Assembly (NCBI GenBank): GCA_964017145.1
Contig: OZ024842.1
Coordinates: 992,001-1,056,000, forward strand
DNA: 64,000 nt
From: Agrocybe praecox
Taxonomy: Eukaryota > Basidiomycota > Agaricomycetes > Agaricales > Agrocybaceae
Reading direction: 5' to 3'
Shown here piece by piece: positions 1-11,634 of this stretch (its first letter is position 1; each line of letters opens with the position of its first letter). The notes below the pieces were generated by a model that saw nothing but the letters and a program-made list of their open reading frames with translations, was not told the origin of the DNA and made no database searches. The position numbers and the translations under genes are program-made.

Positions 1-1320
1 GCTATGTATGTGCATTCTGTGATAACTTGGAATCATTACTGAAGAGCATGAAAGTAACCCCAATACTATTATGGTTTGTTCTTCTCTAAGATACGCACTC
101 TATGATCTGTACTCACAAATCTTCCAGCTTGTAGGCTCTTGCATCAATTTCCCAGATGGCAATCAAGAAGATATCGAGGCACTTGGTGCTTTGGCGAAGA
201 AACATAACATCGGTCTTCACGTCGATTGTTGCCTCGGTTCTTTCGTGGTTCCCTTCCTCGAGCCTTCTGGCTTAGCAAAGGGCGACAGCAAAGGTAGGTA
301 TCGCTTGACACCTTTTGACTTCACTGTCGAAGGCGTTACTAGTATAAGTTGTGATACCCATAAGGTGTGTCAATTCTCTGTTGCACTCCCTTCTTGAATT
401 TGTAACTAAAAAGAGTGTCTTGAAAGTATGGATTTGCACCCAAGGTGAAACGTTTCATACACGTATTCGCTGGTTTAGACTGATATATTTGGTATCAGGG
501 GACTTCCGTCGTGATGTACCGATCAGCAGAATTGCGGCGCTTCCAGTATTATGTTAATCCATCTTGGCCTGGTGGTGTTTATGCAAGCCCAGGATTGTCT
601 GGCTCTCGGTAAATACCATATGTGACCTTTATGCAACTTGAATGTTGACCAAACTAGACCAGGCGCCTTGATTGCTGGATGTTGGGCAGTTATGCAACAT
701 CTGGGAACAGAGTATGTTTTGCATCCCCCTAGCATAGACTGACATTCACGTTCTGATCGGTTATCTAGAGGCTACATGGCATCATGCCGCGACATCGTAA
801 CCGCTGCTCGCACTATCGCTGACGCAATTACGGATGATATTCCTGAGCTTTATGTTCTCGGAAACCCACCAGCATCGGTAGTAGCTTTTGCAAGCAAACA
901 CCCGCAGGTTGACGCATTAGAGGTTGGCGACGGAATGAGCAAGAGAGGCTGGCACTTGAACGGATTGAGCTCGCCGAAGAGCGTGCACATTGCCTGCACC
1001 GTCAGTCTTCTTTTATTGTATCCTTAGTGTCGGAGAGAAACTGACTACATGTCCATCCTTCTTTCTTTTTTTTTTTGCAGAGGCTTACTCTCCAGGTTGT
1101 AGATCAATTCATTGCCGATTTGAAAGATTCGGTCCGCGAAGCTAAGATTGCACCATCTGGTAAAGGGACCATGGTTTCGGTTTATGGTCTGTTACTTCCT
1201 CTGCTTTTCGATTAACATCCAATAACAATCATCCAAGGTCTCGGAAACTCTAGTGCTGTTGGCCCTGAAATGGTTTCTCAACTAGCGTCATCGTTTTTGG
1301 ATGCTCTTTACAAAGCTTAG
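1..1320 (+). CDS. DPL1: Sphingosine-1-phosphate lyase, C-terminal part (5' end outside window)
   Basis: PLP-dependent ER enzyme that cleaves phosphorylated long-chain bases to a fatty aldehyde and phosphoethanolamine, the exit step of sphingolipid breakdown. Visible exons are about 128-364, 427-444, 499-608, 658-711, 769 to about 1000, 1081 to about 1187 and about 1238-1320. The translation carries [14 protein letters not shown], the PLP-lysine motif [15 protein letters not shown], then [16 protein letters not shown] and PGALIAGCW, all characteristic of this family, and ends in LDALYKA. The exon coding YGFAPK is only 18 nt and directly follows the PLP lysine. Before position 128 the frame is unclear: an exon end reading NPNTIM near 56-73 fits the family, but the upstream splice cannot be fixed. 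Convergent with the CHAT gene, whose stop lies 264 bases on. Family assignment is secure. Confidence 0.93.
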
Positions 1321-1583
1321 GCCGCGTGTATTCCATGTGTCGTGTTACTTGAGTATTTTGTACATATTTATAAATATTGTCTTTGGAAATCTCCTCGCTA
1401 TCATTGCTGTTGACTATTTCTTTGCAACATACGATACTCATCATCACTTTTGGGACCGACGAGTATATCTGAGTCTCTCTCTGCCCCTCTCTCTCACACA
1501 CACAAAAGAAAGAAACCTCGACAATGGGGCGTCTGAATGATGCCTTCGGTAACTTAGAGTGATGGCGGGATCCCTCTTTTGAA
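1321..1583. other. Convergent 3' intergenic spacer
   Basis: Spacer between the stops of the lyase and the CHAT gene. It holds a short TC-rich tract followed by CA repeats near 1470-1505 and no supported gene. Confidence 0.6.
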
Positions 1584-4500
1584 TCACATTCCAACATGAA
1601 TGTATGGCAACCAGGAAAGAAAATCGCTTCCGCCATGCGGACCGCAGTGCTTGACCTTCAGTTTGCGCACGGCTTTATGCAGAGCTCTTGCTGCTTTTCT
1701 GCTATCGGGAACCTTCCCTTCTTGGAATAGATACCCATAGACTTCATCTGCAATCATGGAAGCATCGTTGTCCCCGATGGACCACATGGATGCGATGACT
1801 CCATTATACCCAGCCGTCAACAACCCTGCAGCAAGATGAACCGCTTCGTCAGGATGTGCAGCGTCCCCTGAAGCGGTCTGGCATGCTGAAAGAAACGCGA
1901 AATCCGCGTTTGGAATTTGATTCTTGACGATATCTTCGAGGAAGAGGGTCCCGTCATGAAGGTGAAGCCCACTCTTCGTCGGTTCCTTCACGTCCTGTCG
2001 TCCATGACATGCAAGGTGCACCCAAGAGTGCTCCTTCAAGCCTCGCATCACGGTTTCTCTGGTGGCTTCACTTCCTTGCAAAATATGCAAGTCCTTGGAA
2101 GTTCCCATGCTCTTGCATCGACTCTGTATAATCTTGAGCTCAGAAAGCGTTGCAGGAAGTTTTGCTTGGCCCGGTGTGTCGGGTTGGATGACAGCCATCA
2201 TCTTGAAAGGTGGTCGTTGACGCGACTTGTTGTACATGATGTTGTGTAAGATGCTAAGACTGGGGATATACGAGGAGACAACATAGTCCAGGATTGATAT
2301 TCTCGGCGTCTCGGTATCATCTTCCGCGGCGTATATTCCAGCGGCATGTAATGGCAGGAAGGTTAAAGGACCTGTCGGGCACCACCATATATGCGGCATA
2401 TCTTCATCGAACTATGATTATTGAGACTAGGATATTATGCAAGGCACAAAAATTCCTTACCGCTAACCCGATTCCCAAACAAATGGTGATCGGATTGACG
2501 ACCTTCGTGAACAGCTCTTTCAAGATATACCTGAAGGTTGTATCGATACTTTCGCGACTTGGTCTTCGTCGTCTCGGCTTCCCAAACCGTTCCCGAATCT
2601 CGCTGTCGTCATTCTCTCCCGAATGTCTTTGTAGCGTCGCAGATTCCTGAAGCACTTGAATCAACATTGCCTTCAAATCTTCGGCTTGTTTCAGAGAAAA
2701 GTCTTCCAAAGGTAAAACAAACGGAGCGCCGCCTGCAGACATTATTATTGCGTCGCATCTATGCCTGCTTATATTGATCACTACTGCAGGTCCGTCGTGA
2801 GATGCAACAGCAAAGTTCTCATATTCCTTGGCCATCATGAGCTTGTCGAATCCAGGGACCTCGCGGGCTTTCTGCAGCAATTTATCGCGTTCCAGTGCGA
2901 TTTTGGACCTCGCGTCTTTTCCTATCTTTGCTGAGGAATTGGATAAAGTGTCATCCCTATCGTCCGTGCCGATTTCGAGTTGTCTCGATAATTTGAGGAT
3001 CTCGTCCGCGAGCTCTGGTTGTTGTGCTTTCAAGTCATCCAAAGGAGACCTACTATGAAGAAGCTGGTTCCAAACGATTGTCCGTCCTTGTTCCAGCCAC
3101 TCCAATGCCCTACGAATGTCTTTGAAGTGTAAAGCAATTGCTGCTGCATTGCAAGCAGCTTGTCCAGCGAACTGTAGGACATCAATCTGAGAGGAAAGAC
3201 TGAGCCCAGGCCAGGCTAATTGTGATAAAAGGTCAACCATCGCAGTTGTTGCTTCGAGTGCATCTGGTCCATTACGGCTATAACTGGTGGCAGTCGTCCA
3301 TGTCCTAGCAGAGTAAAATCGTGTTCTCAACGAAGCTGAGGAAGCGACTGCCATTTTACAGAATTTGAGGCACTTTTGTCGGTATACTTCATCCCGTTCT
3401 ATCAGATATCGTTCCAAGTAAGTGTCGGCCAGGTGACTGATCGCTGTAGATTGTTCAGCTCCTTCACTGATGTAGTCGAGAGCACTTTCTAGGATTGCTA
3501 TGCATTCATCCAAATGCTTGACAATACCTGAATAGGAAAACCGAATCCTGAAGCTGTTTGCTAAATTACATAGATATACGAATTTCTCGGTCAGATTGTC
3601 TTCTTTTGTAAGGTTCACAGCAATTTGTTGGTTTTCAGCCCCCTTTTCAAGGTCTTCAATCTCATTGGTGATTTTGAACTTGTCGAAGAACAGATTTCCT
3701 AAATTACTGTGATGTGTTGCTCTTCCTGGATGGGTTTCGCCGAGAAGTTGTAAGGCTTTCTGTTGTAGTTTAATTGCAAGATCAATTGTGTCCAAGTCCT
3801 GGGAGCCTTGGTATGAAGCTTGAAGTGCTTTCACGTAGTTACTGAGATAAAGAGGTGTGGACGGGTGGTCCTCCGATATATTCTCGAGTGCTTCTGAAAA
3901 ATAAACGATGGCTTTCTTCGCATCTTTTACATCTCCGAAGTGCTTATAATGAAGCATGATAGCCGACCCACATTGGTTGAGACTGAAAGCTCGTGGTGGA
4001 CCTTTCTCTGGTGTGAGACTCAGAGCATTTTCATAGCATTGGATGGAGCGATACAGATCGTCGAGCGACCCAGTCCATTGATATAGCCTCTGAAGGGCAC
4101 TTCCTAGGCTACCAAGAGCAATGACTAAATCAGGGAGGTCGGAAGGATTTGTTTGAATGCCATCTGTAAGGGCCCCAATAGGGCCCTGGATTGATTTAGC
4201 ACTTGCAACAATATCCTTGGTGTCGCCGAGGCTCTCTCCACGCATGAGAAGAAAAACACCATAATTGACGAAATAACCAGCATTTTCTCGGGTGACATCT
4301 GGTATTGCTTTGATGACATAGCTTTGATACAGGATAGCCTTGTTCAGAACTTCCAGGTCTTTGGAATGTTCATATTGACGAAGGAGGCATGAACATAGAT
4401 TCGAAAGGAAAGCAGGATTTGCGTCTGAGGATCTAAAGTCGACGTCTCCTCCCAAGGCTTTGATTGCCCAAATAGTCGCGTCATTTAGATTGAATACGTT

Positions 4501-6184
4501 TCCCGTCAACCCATATTTCTGCAAATATAGTTCGCATAAAGTACCACAAGCATCAGATTTCGCAGGGTCGTCGTCGTTCAGTCTTGTTAAGGCAGCGGTT
4601 GCCTGCTGAATGGATTCATCTAGATGGCTGGTTGAGTTTGTATGCGCGCTCAAGTGAGCAGTTGTCGGTGAATCCACAAGGAGGGTTGATGTGGAAGCTA
4701 AAGCTCTAGAGGTATTATGGATGACCTCAGGAGACACTGATACGGTTTTGACTCCGGATATAATGGCTTTTATATCGTCTCCTGCTACGTCCAACTTCTT
4801 CCACACAACCTTGAAGGCATTTAAATTTCTGCCAACGCAAGAGTTAGTGCCTAAGGTGCCCCATAGGATCGAAGAATAACTTTGTAAAGCACTCTTTGCT
4901 TTCCAAAGACGGTCCGGGCTTCTGCAGACGGCACGAGGAAATTCGCCCATGATATTGGCTTTGTAGAGGGAAGCCGATGCCCCTGACACCACAACAGTGG
5001 TGATATCTTTGTAACCTGCGCCGATTCTCTTCAAGACATCCTGTAGCAGCCTAAGAATGCCTTGTAGAATTTGAGCGGTGATGGCCTGCACGTCTTCCAT
5101 ATTAACCAGCACGTTGAATTCGCCTTCATTAGTTTGTAGCGACAACCAGACCTCTTTTTCGTAAAGAAGCCTCTTTTTGACTCTAGAGCACTCTTCCACA
5201 AGAGAAGCTAGAAGTGATGTCGTCTCCGTCAAGGCTACAGTATTGTGCGTCTCTTGAATTTGCTTTGCAAAGTGATGAGCAAGAGCTAAATCGACGGCTT
5301 TTCCTCCACATGACTCTTCGTATTTTTCGTACTGCACGGTGATATTTTGTGAGCCGTATAGAATCAACGCGACGGTTGCTCCTGAATGGCCGATGTCGAT
5401 AAACAATATGCGTTCTGACGGTGATGATTGTCCGCGTCTATTCTCTACCCATGGAGCGTATGAACTTCGATAAGATAAGCAGGATGCAATGATATCCACG
5501 AGCAAGGCAACGTGAGTAAATCCTGCCCTTAACGCTGCATTTTGTACTGCATTTTGTTGAATGGTATCAACGTCTGAATGAATCGTGATCACAGCTTGAA
5601 AACCGTCGACTTCGCCCCTTCCAGAATTGACGAGACCATCAGACACTGTATTCAATATTTCGCGGAAAAGGATAGCGAGGATATGTGTGTCCCGAATTAA
5701 GACCGGATTTTTACAAAAATCTGGCTGGAACTGGTTACGCCGGATTTTAGCGTTTGCAGAGGACCCCATCGTATAAGGCAACACCCACCGAAAATCGCAC
5801 TCCCTTAGTAGTATCATCGCTTCGATAAATAATCTGCGAGGAATTGGGGAGTTCTGAAACCAAAGGTCCTTTAAAGAGATCCTTGAGCGAGTTGAGTGAA
5901 ATAACACTGCGAAATGCGCCGTGGGATGTAAATGCATGGATCCTGGAACGTCGCCTGTTCGCCAATCAAAGTGCTCAGGATGTGATAATCCGTAGAGATA
6001 AAAAATTAGCTCACAGATCATCCTCCGACACTCCACTATCTGATCTAGTACTATGCTGCAGTGCATACACCACCTGTCAGTGAAATACTCCTCGATAAGT
6101 ATTATTCCTGGCCGGTTCAAACTTGATGAGATAGACCTTGCAAGAACTACTCCCAAAGTCGATTCCTACGATTGCAGAACTCAT
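1584..6184 (-). CDS. Hsp70/Hsp110-type ATPase domain fused to TPR repeats and a CHAT protease domain
   Basis: The start is chosen at 6184 because it opens MSSAIVGIDFGSSS, the phosphate-1 loop of the actin/Hsp70 fold, which an internal Met at 6156 would lose; exon borders between about 6120 and 5750 are uncertain. Next come AVITIHSDVDTIQQNAV, ILFIDIGHSGATVAL (phosphate-2; DIGHS resembles Hsp110/Sse proteins) and TTVVVSGASASLYK (adenosine motif), with no Hsp70 substrate-binding domain. From about 4620 to 3200 follow TPR-like helical repeats such as LYRSIQCYENALSL. After a 49-nt intron (2412-2460) comes a CHAT domain with WWCPTGPLTFLPLHAAG, the catalytic His in VHLACHG and the Cys in FLSACQTASGD. 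CHAT is a caspase-like cysteine peptidase fold, and TPR-CHAT proteins are common in Agaricomycetes. I infer a nucleotide-controlled protease or signalling switch; substrate and trigger are unknown. Confidence 0.85.
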
Positions 6185-6666
6185 TCTAGAGATGCTGCTC
6201 CGTAGTAGTAGTAGATTGTAAAGAAAGAGCTACAGCCTCCGGAGTGTGCTACTTCTGAATGTACCTGAGAGTTTTTGACATAGCCCTCAGATGGGGTCTG
6301 GCATGATTTGCAGGCCGGACTGTCGATAGTTTACGCGGTGTTTATGTCAAGTGGCCAACGTTGATGATACAAAGCGGTTGCAGAATCCAGATACAGATCG
6401 ACGCCCATGTCATTCGACATTAGCATCTGTCCTGGCCACTGGCTGGCGGCAGTACAAGCAGAGACAAGCAGTGCCTGGACGCGTCGCGCGCATCTAAATA
6501 AGATCGGCTGGAGCCCGGGCCGTGATTTGTCATCAACTAATTTCACGTTTTCCCTTTGGAAAGTCAAAGCGAACGCTTTGCAAAATGTAAAACTCTTACT
6601 ATTTCTAGCTCGAAACTTACCTTCAAAATCTCTGCACCTTTCTTGCCTAGAAATTGAGAGTATTTA
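6185..6666. other. Divergent promoter region
   Basis: About 480 bases between the starts of the CHAT gene (minus) and the zinc-knuckle gene (plus). No gene, repeat or clear core promoter motif is seen. Confidence 0.5.
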
Positions 6667-7875
6667 ATGACACGCATCACGAACTTCGGGATCAAGAGAA
6701 CGTACCTGCAGGCCGGGTTCGATGAAGACAGTACTACTGAACCTGGGACATCAAATTCACACTCCAAGGAATTGGTAGACCAGAAGAAGGCTAATAGCGA
6801 TGCCAAAGAAACCACCGTTAATGAGGATGTTGGAGCTGAAGCCCGTCCTCGAAAAAAGAAAAGGATACGCACTCCAAAATCAAAACGTGATGGATATGCC
6901 GCGCAAAAAGCTGCTGAAGCTGCGAAGCTGAATGGAGAGGTCCCTCCTGCTGCAGAGGGGGATGAACAACAAGCGGGGTCCGATGCTACGGGTAATGCGC
7001 AAGATTCTGTTACCAATGAACCAAAGCCGTATGAAAGCCTTAGTAAGAGCGCAAAGAAGAAGAGACGAGAAAAAGATAGGAAGGCCAAAAGTACGCAGTT
7101 CGCTTCCTGACTTTGTTATCCGTTAGTCTAACTCCAATCAGTTCTTAAAGCGAAGGAAGCAAAGGAAAAGGAACACAAAGAAGCGAAATCTATGCCTAGA
7201 GTATCTTCAAAGGCGAAGAAAACTGTTTGTTTTGCCTGTAGAGAAATGGGACACGCCGCCATAGATTGTCCGACAACTAAAGAATCAGAAAAGGGACAAG
7301 GTTCCGTGGGACTGTGTTATAGGTAAGTGTCGGGAACTTCTCTCATTTTCAGAGGAGGTCGGATATCTATATGGCTCTCATAGATGTGGATCGACTCAGC
7401 ATTCACTATCGAGATGCAGAAAACCTGCAAACCCAGCCGACCCCTTCCCATTTGCTTCTTGCTTTGTATGCAATGGAAAAGGACATCTCGCCTCAGCTTG
7501 TCCTCAAAACAAAAAAGGCTTATACCCCAACGGAGGCTGCTGCAAACTATGTGGCGAGACTTCACATTTGGCCAAGGATTGTGGTGTAAGGGAGAAAAGT
7601 AAGTTGCTTGAATTTATCCTTCTTATTTATTGAGCTAACCTATACTCTTCGCAGTCACCGACGCTACGACAGTTTTCGGCACTGGTAGAGAGGTTGGTCC
7701 AGACGAAGATGACTTCCACTCTTTCAAACGAAAGACGACGGAAATTGAGCACGAGGAAAAGAGGGAAAGCAGGTTAAAGGATATGTTAGAGGTCAAGGCG
7801 GGGCTGCACTCTGGTGTGGTTAAGGCGTATGGGGGAGTTGCGCCTCCTCCGAAGGTAGTTATTTTCAAGGGGTGA
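6667..7875 (+). CDS. CCHC zinc-knuckle protein, ZCCHC9-like
   Basis: Four exons read cleanly: 6667-7090, 7142-7322, 7384-7598 and 7655-7875. The N-terminal third is basic and low complexity, with KKKRIRTPKSKR and KSAKKKRREKDRK likely to act as nuclear or nucleolar signals. Four CX2CX4HX4C knuckles follow: CFACREMGHAAIDC, CYRCGSTQHSLSRC (split by an intron), CFVCNGKGHLASAC and CKLCGETSHLAKDC. The tail ends GGVAPPPKVVIFKG. Four tandem knuckles behind a basic N-terminus match the ZCCHC9 family, nucleolar RNA-binding proteins tied to rRNA processing; RNA binding is family knowledge and the exact role here is inference. Transcribed away from the CHAT gene and convergent with the aldo-keto reductase, with only 90 bases between the stops. 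Confidence 0.85.
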
Positions 7876-7965
7876 TTCTTCCGCCTGTATGATAAGTCCA
7901 ATTGATCCTATTTCAATTTCTACCATGGACCCTTGTCCGTATGTTAAGAACTGCTATTTGACATA

Positions 7966-9076
7966 TCACTCCCGGATAAACTTCTTCAAAACTTCCAACG
8001 ACTCCAAATTACTATCCACAAATGACAACTCCTCTACGGCCACATCTTCACGCATGTGCGTTTCATTGGTGGTGCCCGACAACGGGGTCACGCCTTCTAA
8101 CTGAGCCAATTTGTACACAACCTGTGGAGGGGTCAATTTTGATGCCTTCGCGATTTCCAGCAAGGATGGGTGGGAGAGAAGCGAAGGTGATCCGGACAAT
8201 GTCCAGAACGATCTGCAAACAAGTGTATGAGAAGGACAGGGCTAGTGTATCAGGAGGAATTTTACATACTGATACATGATCCCGGATTCCTTGCAATAAT
8301 TGAACACTTTCTGGTCCCAGTCGTTCCCTTCATACCACCTGTTCTGGACAACCTCGACCTTCCTTACTTTCGATAGGGCGGCTAATATACGTGCATCGTA
8401 CGTATTGCTTACCCCAATGGCGCGTACTTTACCTTCATCCTGCAGTTGCGTGAGAGTGTTCCATGCCTCAAGTGTCTGCTCCATTGTGGGTAGTGGCGAA
8501 TGTAAGAGATAACTATCGAGGTACGTTGTGTGAAGGTTTGAGAGGGAGGTTTGACATGAAGTGGCTATCTGCTTTGAGATTGGGTCTGAAGGGTTGTAAG
8601 GGATGGGTTTGGATGTATCTTGCCCGCTTATTGGAGTAAACCTTTCTTTTGCTTCGGTAATCTGTAAACACGCAAAAAGTGGTGCCGTCTTACTTCGTCT
8701 GAAGGAATAGATCTTCGCGCTGAATACCGTGTTCATTCTTGAGTATAAGAAGGGCTTCCCCGACTAGATCTTCGCTAAAACATAATATATATGGCGGGTT
8801 ACTTATGATAGAGGATAGTCTACCAAAAGACCCTCATACCGATAATGTTTTGGCTGACAGGCTTATGGAAAATAAGTATGTCCTGCGTTGATGCGGTGTT
8901 TACTTGATCTCTTACCAGTGTCTATAGCTTTGAATCCATTCAGAACTGCTTTTACCACCAGTTGAACTGTAGCTTCTTTCTTCCTGGAACGCATGCATGA
9001 AGTATTTGAAGGAAATAGTATAGACTGCTGCCTCATACCAAGCAGTACCGTAGATGATCTTCTTGGTCAGAGTCAT
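7966..9076 (-). CDS. Aldo-keto reductase family oxidoreductase
   Basis: NAD(P)H-dependent carbonyl reductase of the (beta/alpha)8 aldo-keto reductase superfamily, predicted cytosolic. The first exon gives MTLTKKIIYGTAW. Later exons carry the tetrad: Asp in AIDTA, Tyr in KHYRED, Lys in LFLQTKFTP and His in LDSYLLHSPLP. Further family motifs are IGVSNTYDARILAAL, VEVVQNRWY and, near the C-terminus, the cofactor-loop region VTPLSGTTNETHMRED. It resembles the small single-domain reductases often annotated as 2,5-diketogluconate-reductase-like; the substrate cannot be read from sequence. The splice acceptor before FTPI is not standard-looking (AAAG) and may be misplaced. The start lies 168 bases from the stop of the next minus-strand gene. 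Confidence 0.88.
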
Positions 9077-9244
9077 TATGTTGGTCGCGGAAGGGTCGGT
9101 TCACTCGCTGTAGGCTGAAGGAAAGAAAGATCTTGAGGCAAGTTCGGGCACATAGCCTACGTCATACTAACATTCATCCGGCCCGTTGAAGGGAGGAGAA
9201 TCTTTTGAAAAGTTTGGGAAATTTATCACTTTCTTTGCTTAAAA

Positions 9245-9960
9245 TCATGGGTATTTGGATAACAGAGCTTTCCATACAGATTCATCATGAAAGTTCCGAA
9301 GAGGTCCGCTATCGTCCTTTGGCAAAAAAATGACGCCTGCTTCTTTTACGTACATCTCAAGAAGGGCTGCAATACGTATATCACGAAGAGTAATGTTTGG
9401 TGTGGTCTCATCCTTGGAGTCACTTGAGTCATGCGTCCTGGCAGAATGGGTTTGCGAGAAGATAGTCAAGGTAGGCCGTTTTCCTGACCACATGTTAAAA
9501 GACACGTCGTGCTGGAGACAGATGGAGTTTAATATCCTGTACATTTCGTAAGAAATTTTCAACATACCTTCTCCTGTTCTTCAAGCAAGAGTAACTCTTT
9601 AAGAAGAGTACGCGCAGACTTGGGACCCTTCAAAATAAATTTACCCACGAGAAATGGGGATTTCACATCCTGCACATTAAACCCATCGTCGGCTTTCATC
9701 ATTTTGACTTCCCATCCTCGAGAATACAGAGGGTAGAGATATTTTCTGGCGTCTTCTTTTGTCAAGAATGGAGTTGTGCGTTTGACGTATGGAACAGGTT
9801 CGGGTAGTTCGAGTTCCGGGAGCACATTTCTCGATGTTGTGGAATCATGAAATATTCTGTTCTTGTGGTTTTGTGCGTTCCGAAGTCGAGAAAAAGATAT
9901 TGCCCAGGTGAACGGTGCTGGAGACACATTCACGGATATTATTCGAGTCCTTTGAATCAT
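9245..9960 (-). CDS. Pterin-4a-carbinolamine-dehydratase-like protein, probably mitochondrial
   Basis: Two exons, 9960-9568 and 9511-9245, joined by a 56-nt intron; choosing the acceptor at 9512 gives LLEEQEKHDVSFNMW in frame, whereas the nearer AG leads to a stop. The N-terminus is rich in Arg and Ser without acids (MIQRTRIISVNVSPAP), fitting a mitochondrial presequence. The core follows the dehydratase pattern: a YSRGWEVK strand, FILKGPKSARTLLKEL in place of the F-x-F-x-x-A helix, a degenerate His region, then LTIFSQTH and ITLRDIRIAALLEMY near the end. The usual HHP catalytic histidines are not conserved (HDV instead), so enzymatic activity is doubtful. Such divergent copies occur in basidiomycetes. 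Function beyond the fold is unknown. Confidence 0.65.
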
Positions 9961-10436
9961 TATATAAGTTCAAGCTTGGGTCAAGGTCAAGGTCCAGCGC
10001 GTTTGACAGCATTATCTGAAGCTTTCCCACGATCCAGCAACCGACGATCCAGCAACCAGCCAACAACCAGCGAGCAACCAGCGAGCCACTGGCAGCGACC
10101 TCCACTTCCTGCTCCCTAATCTGACGCATTTACTTTCTTCTCAGGGACCATCTGTGCCAAAGTCTTAACATGGATTTCCTCCATTGCTTATTTTTTTTTA
10201 TAGAACAACGACGTCATTCAGATGCTCAGTTCAATGATTTTTCCAAGTCGGAGGAGCAGCATGGCGGTGGATTTCAAGTCATCAAGGCTGTGAATAAGTA
10301 TTTGAGGAGTGTAACTAACTCCACTACTCACAGTTTTATGTTGGTTCCTTGGGATTACTTCATTCCAAGTCCATTATAAAAACCTGACTGAAAGGTCTTG
10401 CAATGGGCACTACTTATATACCCTCTAACATAGGTC
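9961..10436. other. Divergent promoter with short tandem repeats
   Basis: Region between the dehydratase-like gene and the GH128 gene. Around 10030-10090 the unit GATCCAGCAACC and then CAACCAGCGAG repeat in tandem. A TATATA stretch at 10415-10420 lies only 17 bases before the GH128 ATG. No gene is supported. Confidence 0.5.
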
Positions 10437-11634
10437 ATGAAACTTATTTTCACAGCAAAACTATATCTGAGTTTCTTAGGAACTCTGTTCTTCTTGCACT
10501 TCGGACTCGCTAGAGCAACACTAGCTGACTCCCAAACTCTTGAAGTAACAAACACATCGAAAGCCGGTCTCGCGTGGCCAAACGGAAACACAGTCGATAT
10601 AAGCCAGTACGAAGGGGGAAAGATTTCCTGGTATGTCATACTTAAAGCAATGAAACATTTCTCTCTTACTAAATATTTTACGGTTAGGTATTATTCTTGG
10701 TCCGCCCACCCTGCGAACTCCACATTGGAATTTGTTCCCATGTTTTGGGGACTGGCGCAAGCGCAAGACTTTAATGCGACCATACAGCAGACATTATCGA
10801 ACGATCAACTTAATGTCACAGCCATTCTGGGAATGAATGAGTTCGTAGTGTTTTCATTCTTCGATTTTACAATCAAGTTAACGTTCCTTTAGACCTGAGG
10901 AGCCAGGCCAGTCGAACATTACTGCACAGGAAGGTGTAGATATGTGGTCAACATATATGCAGCCACTTAACTCCACTGGTCTGCGTCTTGGAAGTCCCGC
11001 GACTTCGAGCGCACCATCTGGAAAAACGTGGCTTCAAGATTTCTTCTCAATCTGTGGGGGTAACTGTACTGTAGATTTCATTGCGTTGCGTGAGTGAGGT
11101 ATCGCATGATTATCTTCGGACTTAAAGCTCATAATGTGTTACAGATTGGTACGGAACAAACGCGACACAGTTTATAGCCTACATAGAGGACTTTCACAAC
11201 ACATTCAACAAAACTATCTGGGTCACAGAGTGGGCTTGCCAAAATTATGTGGATCTTTCGGCGCAGTGCTCCGACGATGACGTTAAATCATTCCTGAATA
11301 TTACCCAGAACTATCTCGACAATGCTACTTTCGTCGAGCGCTATGCTTGGTTTGGTGCCATGAAGGATATGCAGGGTGTGAATGAGGTGGGTATAAGCAT
11401 GATTCTGTGTTTTTCTTTGTCATTGAACTGATTTTTGTGCGCCAGGATAATGCACTCATGAATGGTAACGGCAGGATAACGTCGCTTGGCGTCCAGTATG
11501 CCGGACTTGAAGATGCTGTCCCTCAGTCGAGTGTATCGGCTAGTCTCAGCACTACTAGCTTCTGGCAATCCCCGTTGTACCTCGCGTCAATCGTTGCGCT
11601 ATATTGTGTAATGCTCTTAATGCTCGTGTTTTGA
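10437..11634 (+). CDS. Secreted GH128-type glycoside hydrolase (putative beta-1,3-glucanase)
   Basis: Five exons: 10437-10630, 10688-10840, 10893-11089, 11145-11386 and 11446-11634. A signal peptide with hydrophobic core LYLSFLGTLFFLHFGLARA begins the protein. The catalytic-core family pattern follows: KAGLAWPNG, the strand FVPMFWG, AILGMNEPEEPGQSN carrying the first acidic residue, LRLGSPATSSAP, DFIALHWYG and WVTEWACQ carrying the second Glu. The C-terminus is Ser-rich followed by a hydrophobic stretch (LYLASIVALYCVMLLMLVF), which suggests a GPI anchor or membrane attachment at the cell surface. Members act on beta-1,3-glucan, so a role in wall remodelling is likely. The second donor, GTTCGT, is atypical but needed to join NE to PEEP. 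Confidence 0.9.

Noticed and set aside
10030..10100. CRISPR-like array of GATCCAGCAACC units
   Set aside because: Units are adjacent without spacers, few, and lie in a eukaryotic promoter; this is an ordinary short tandem repeat.
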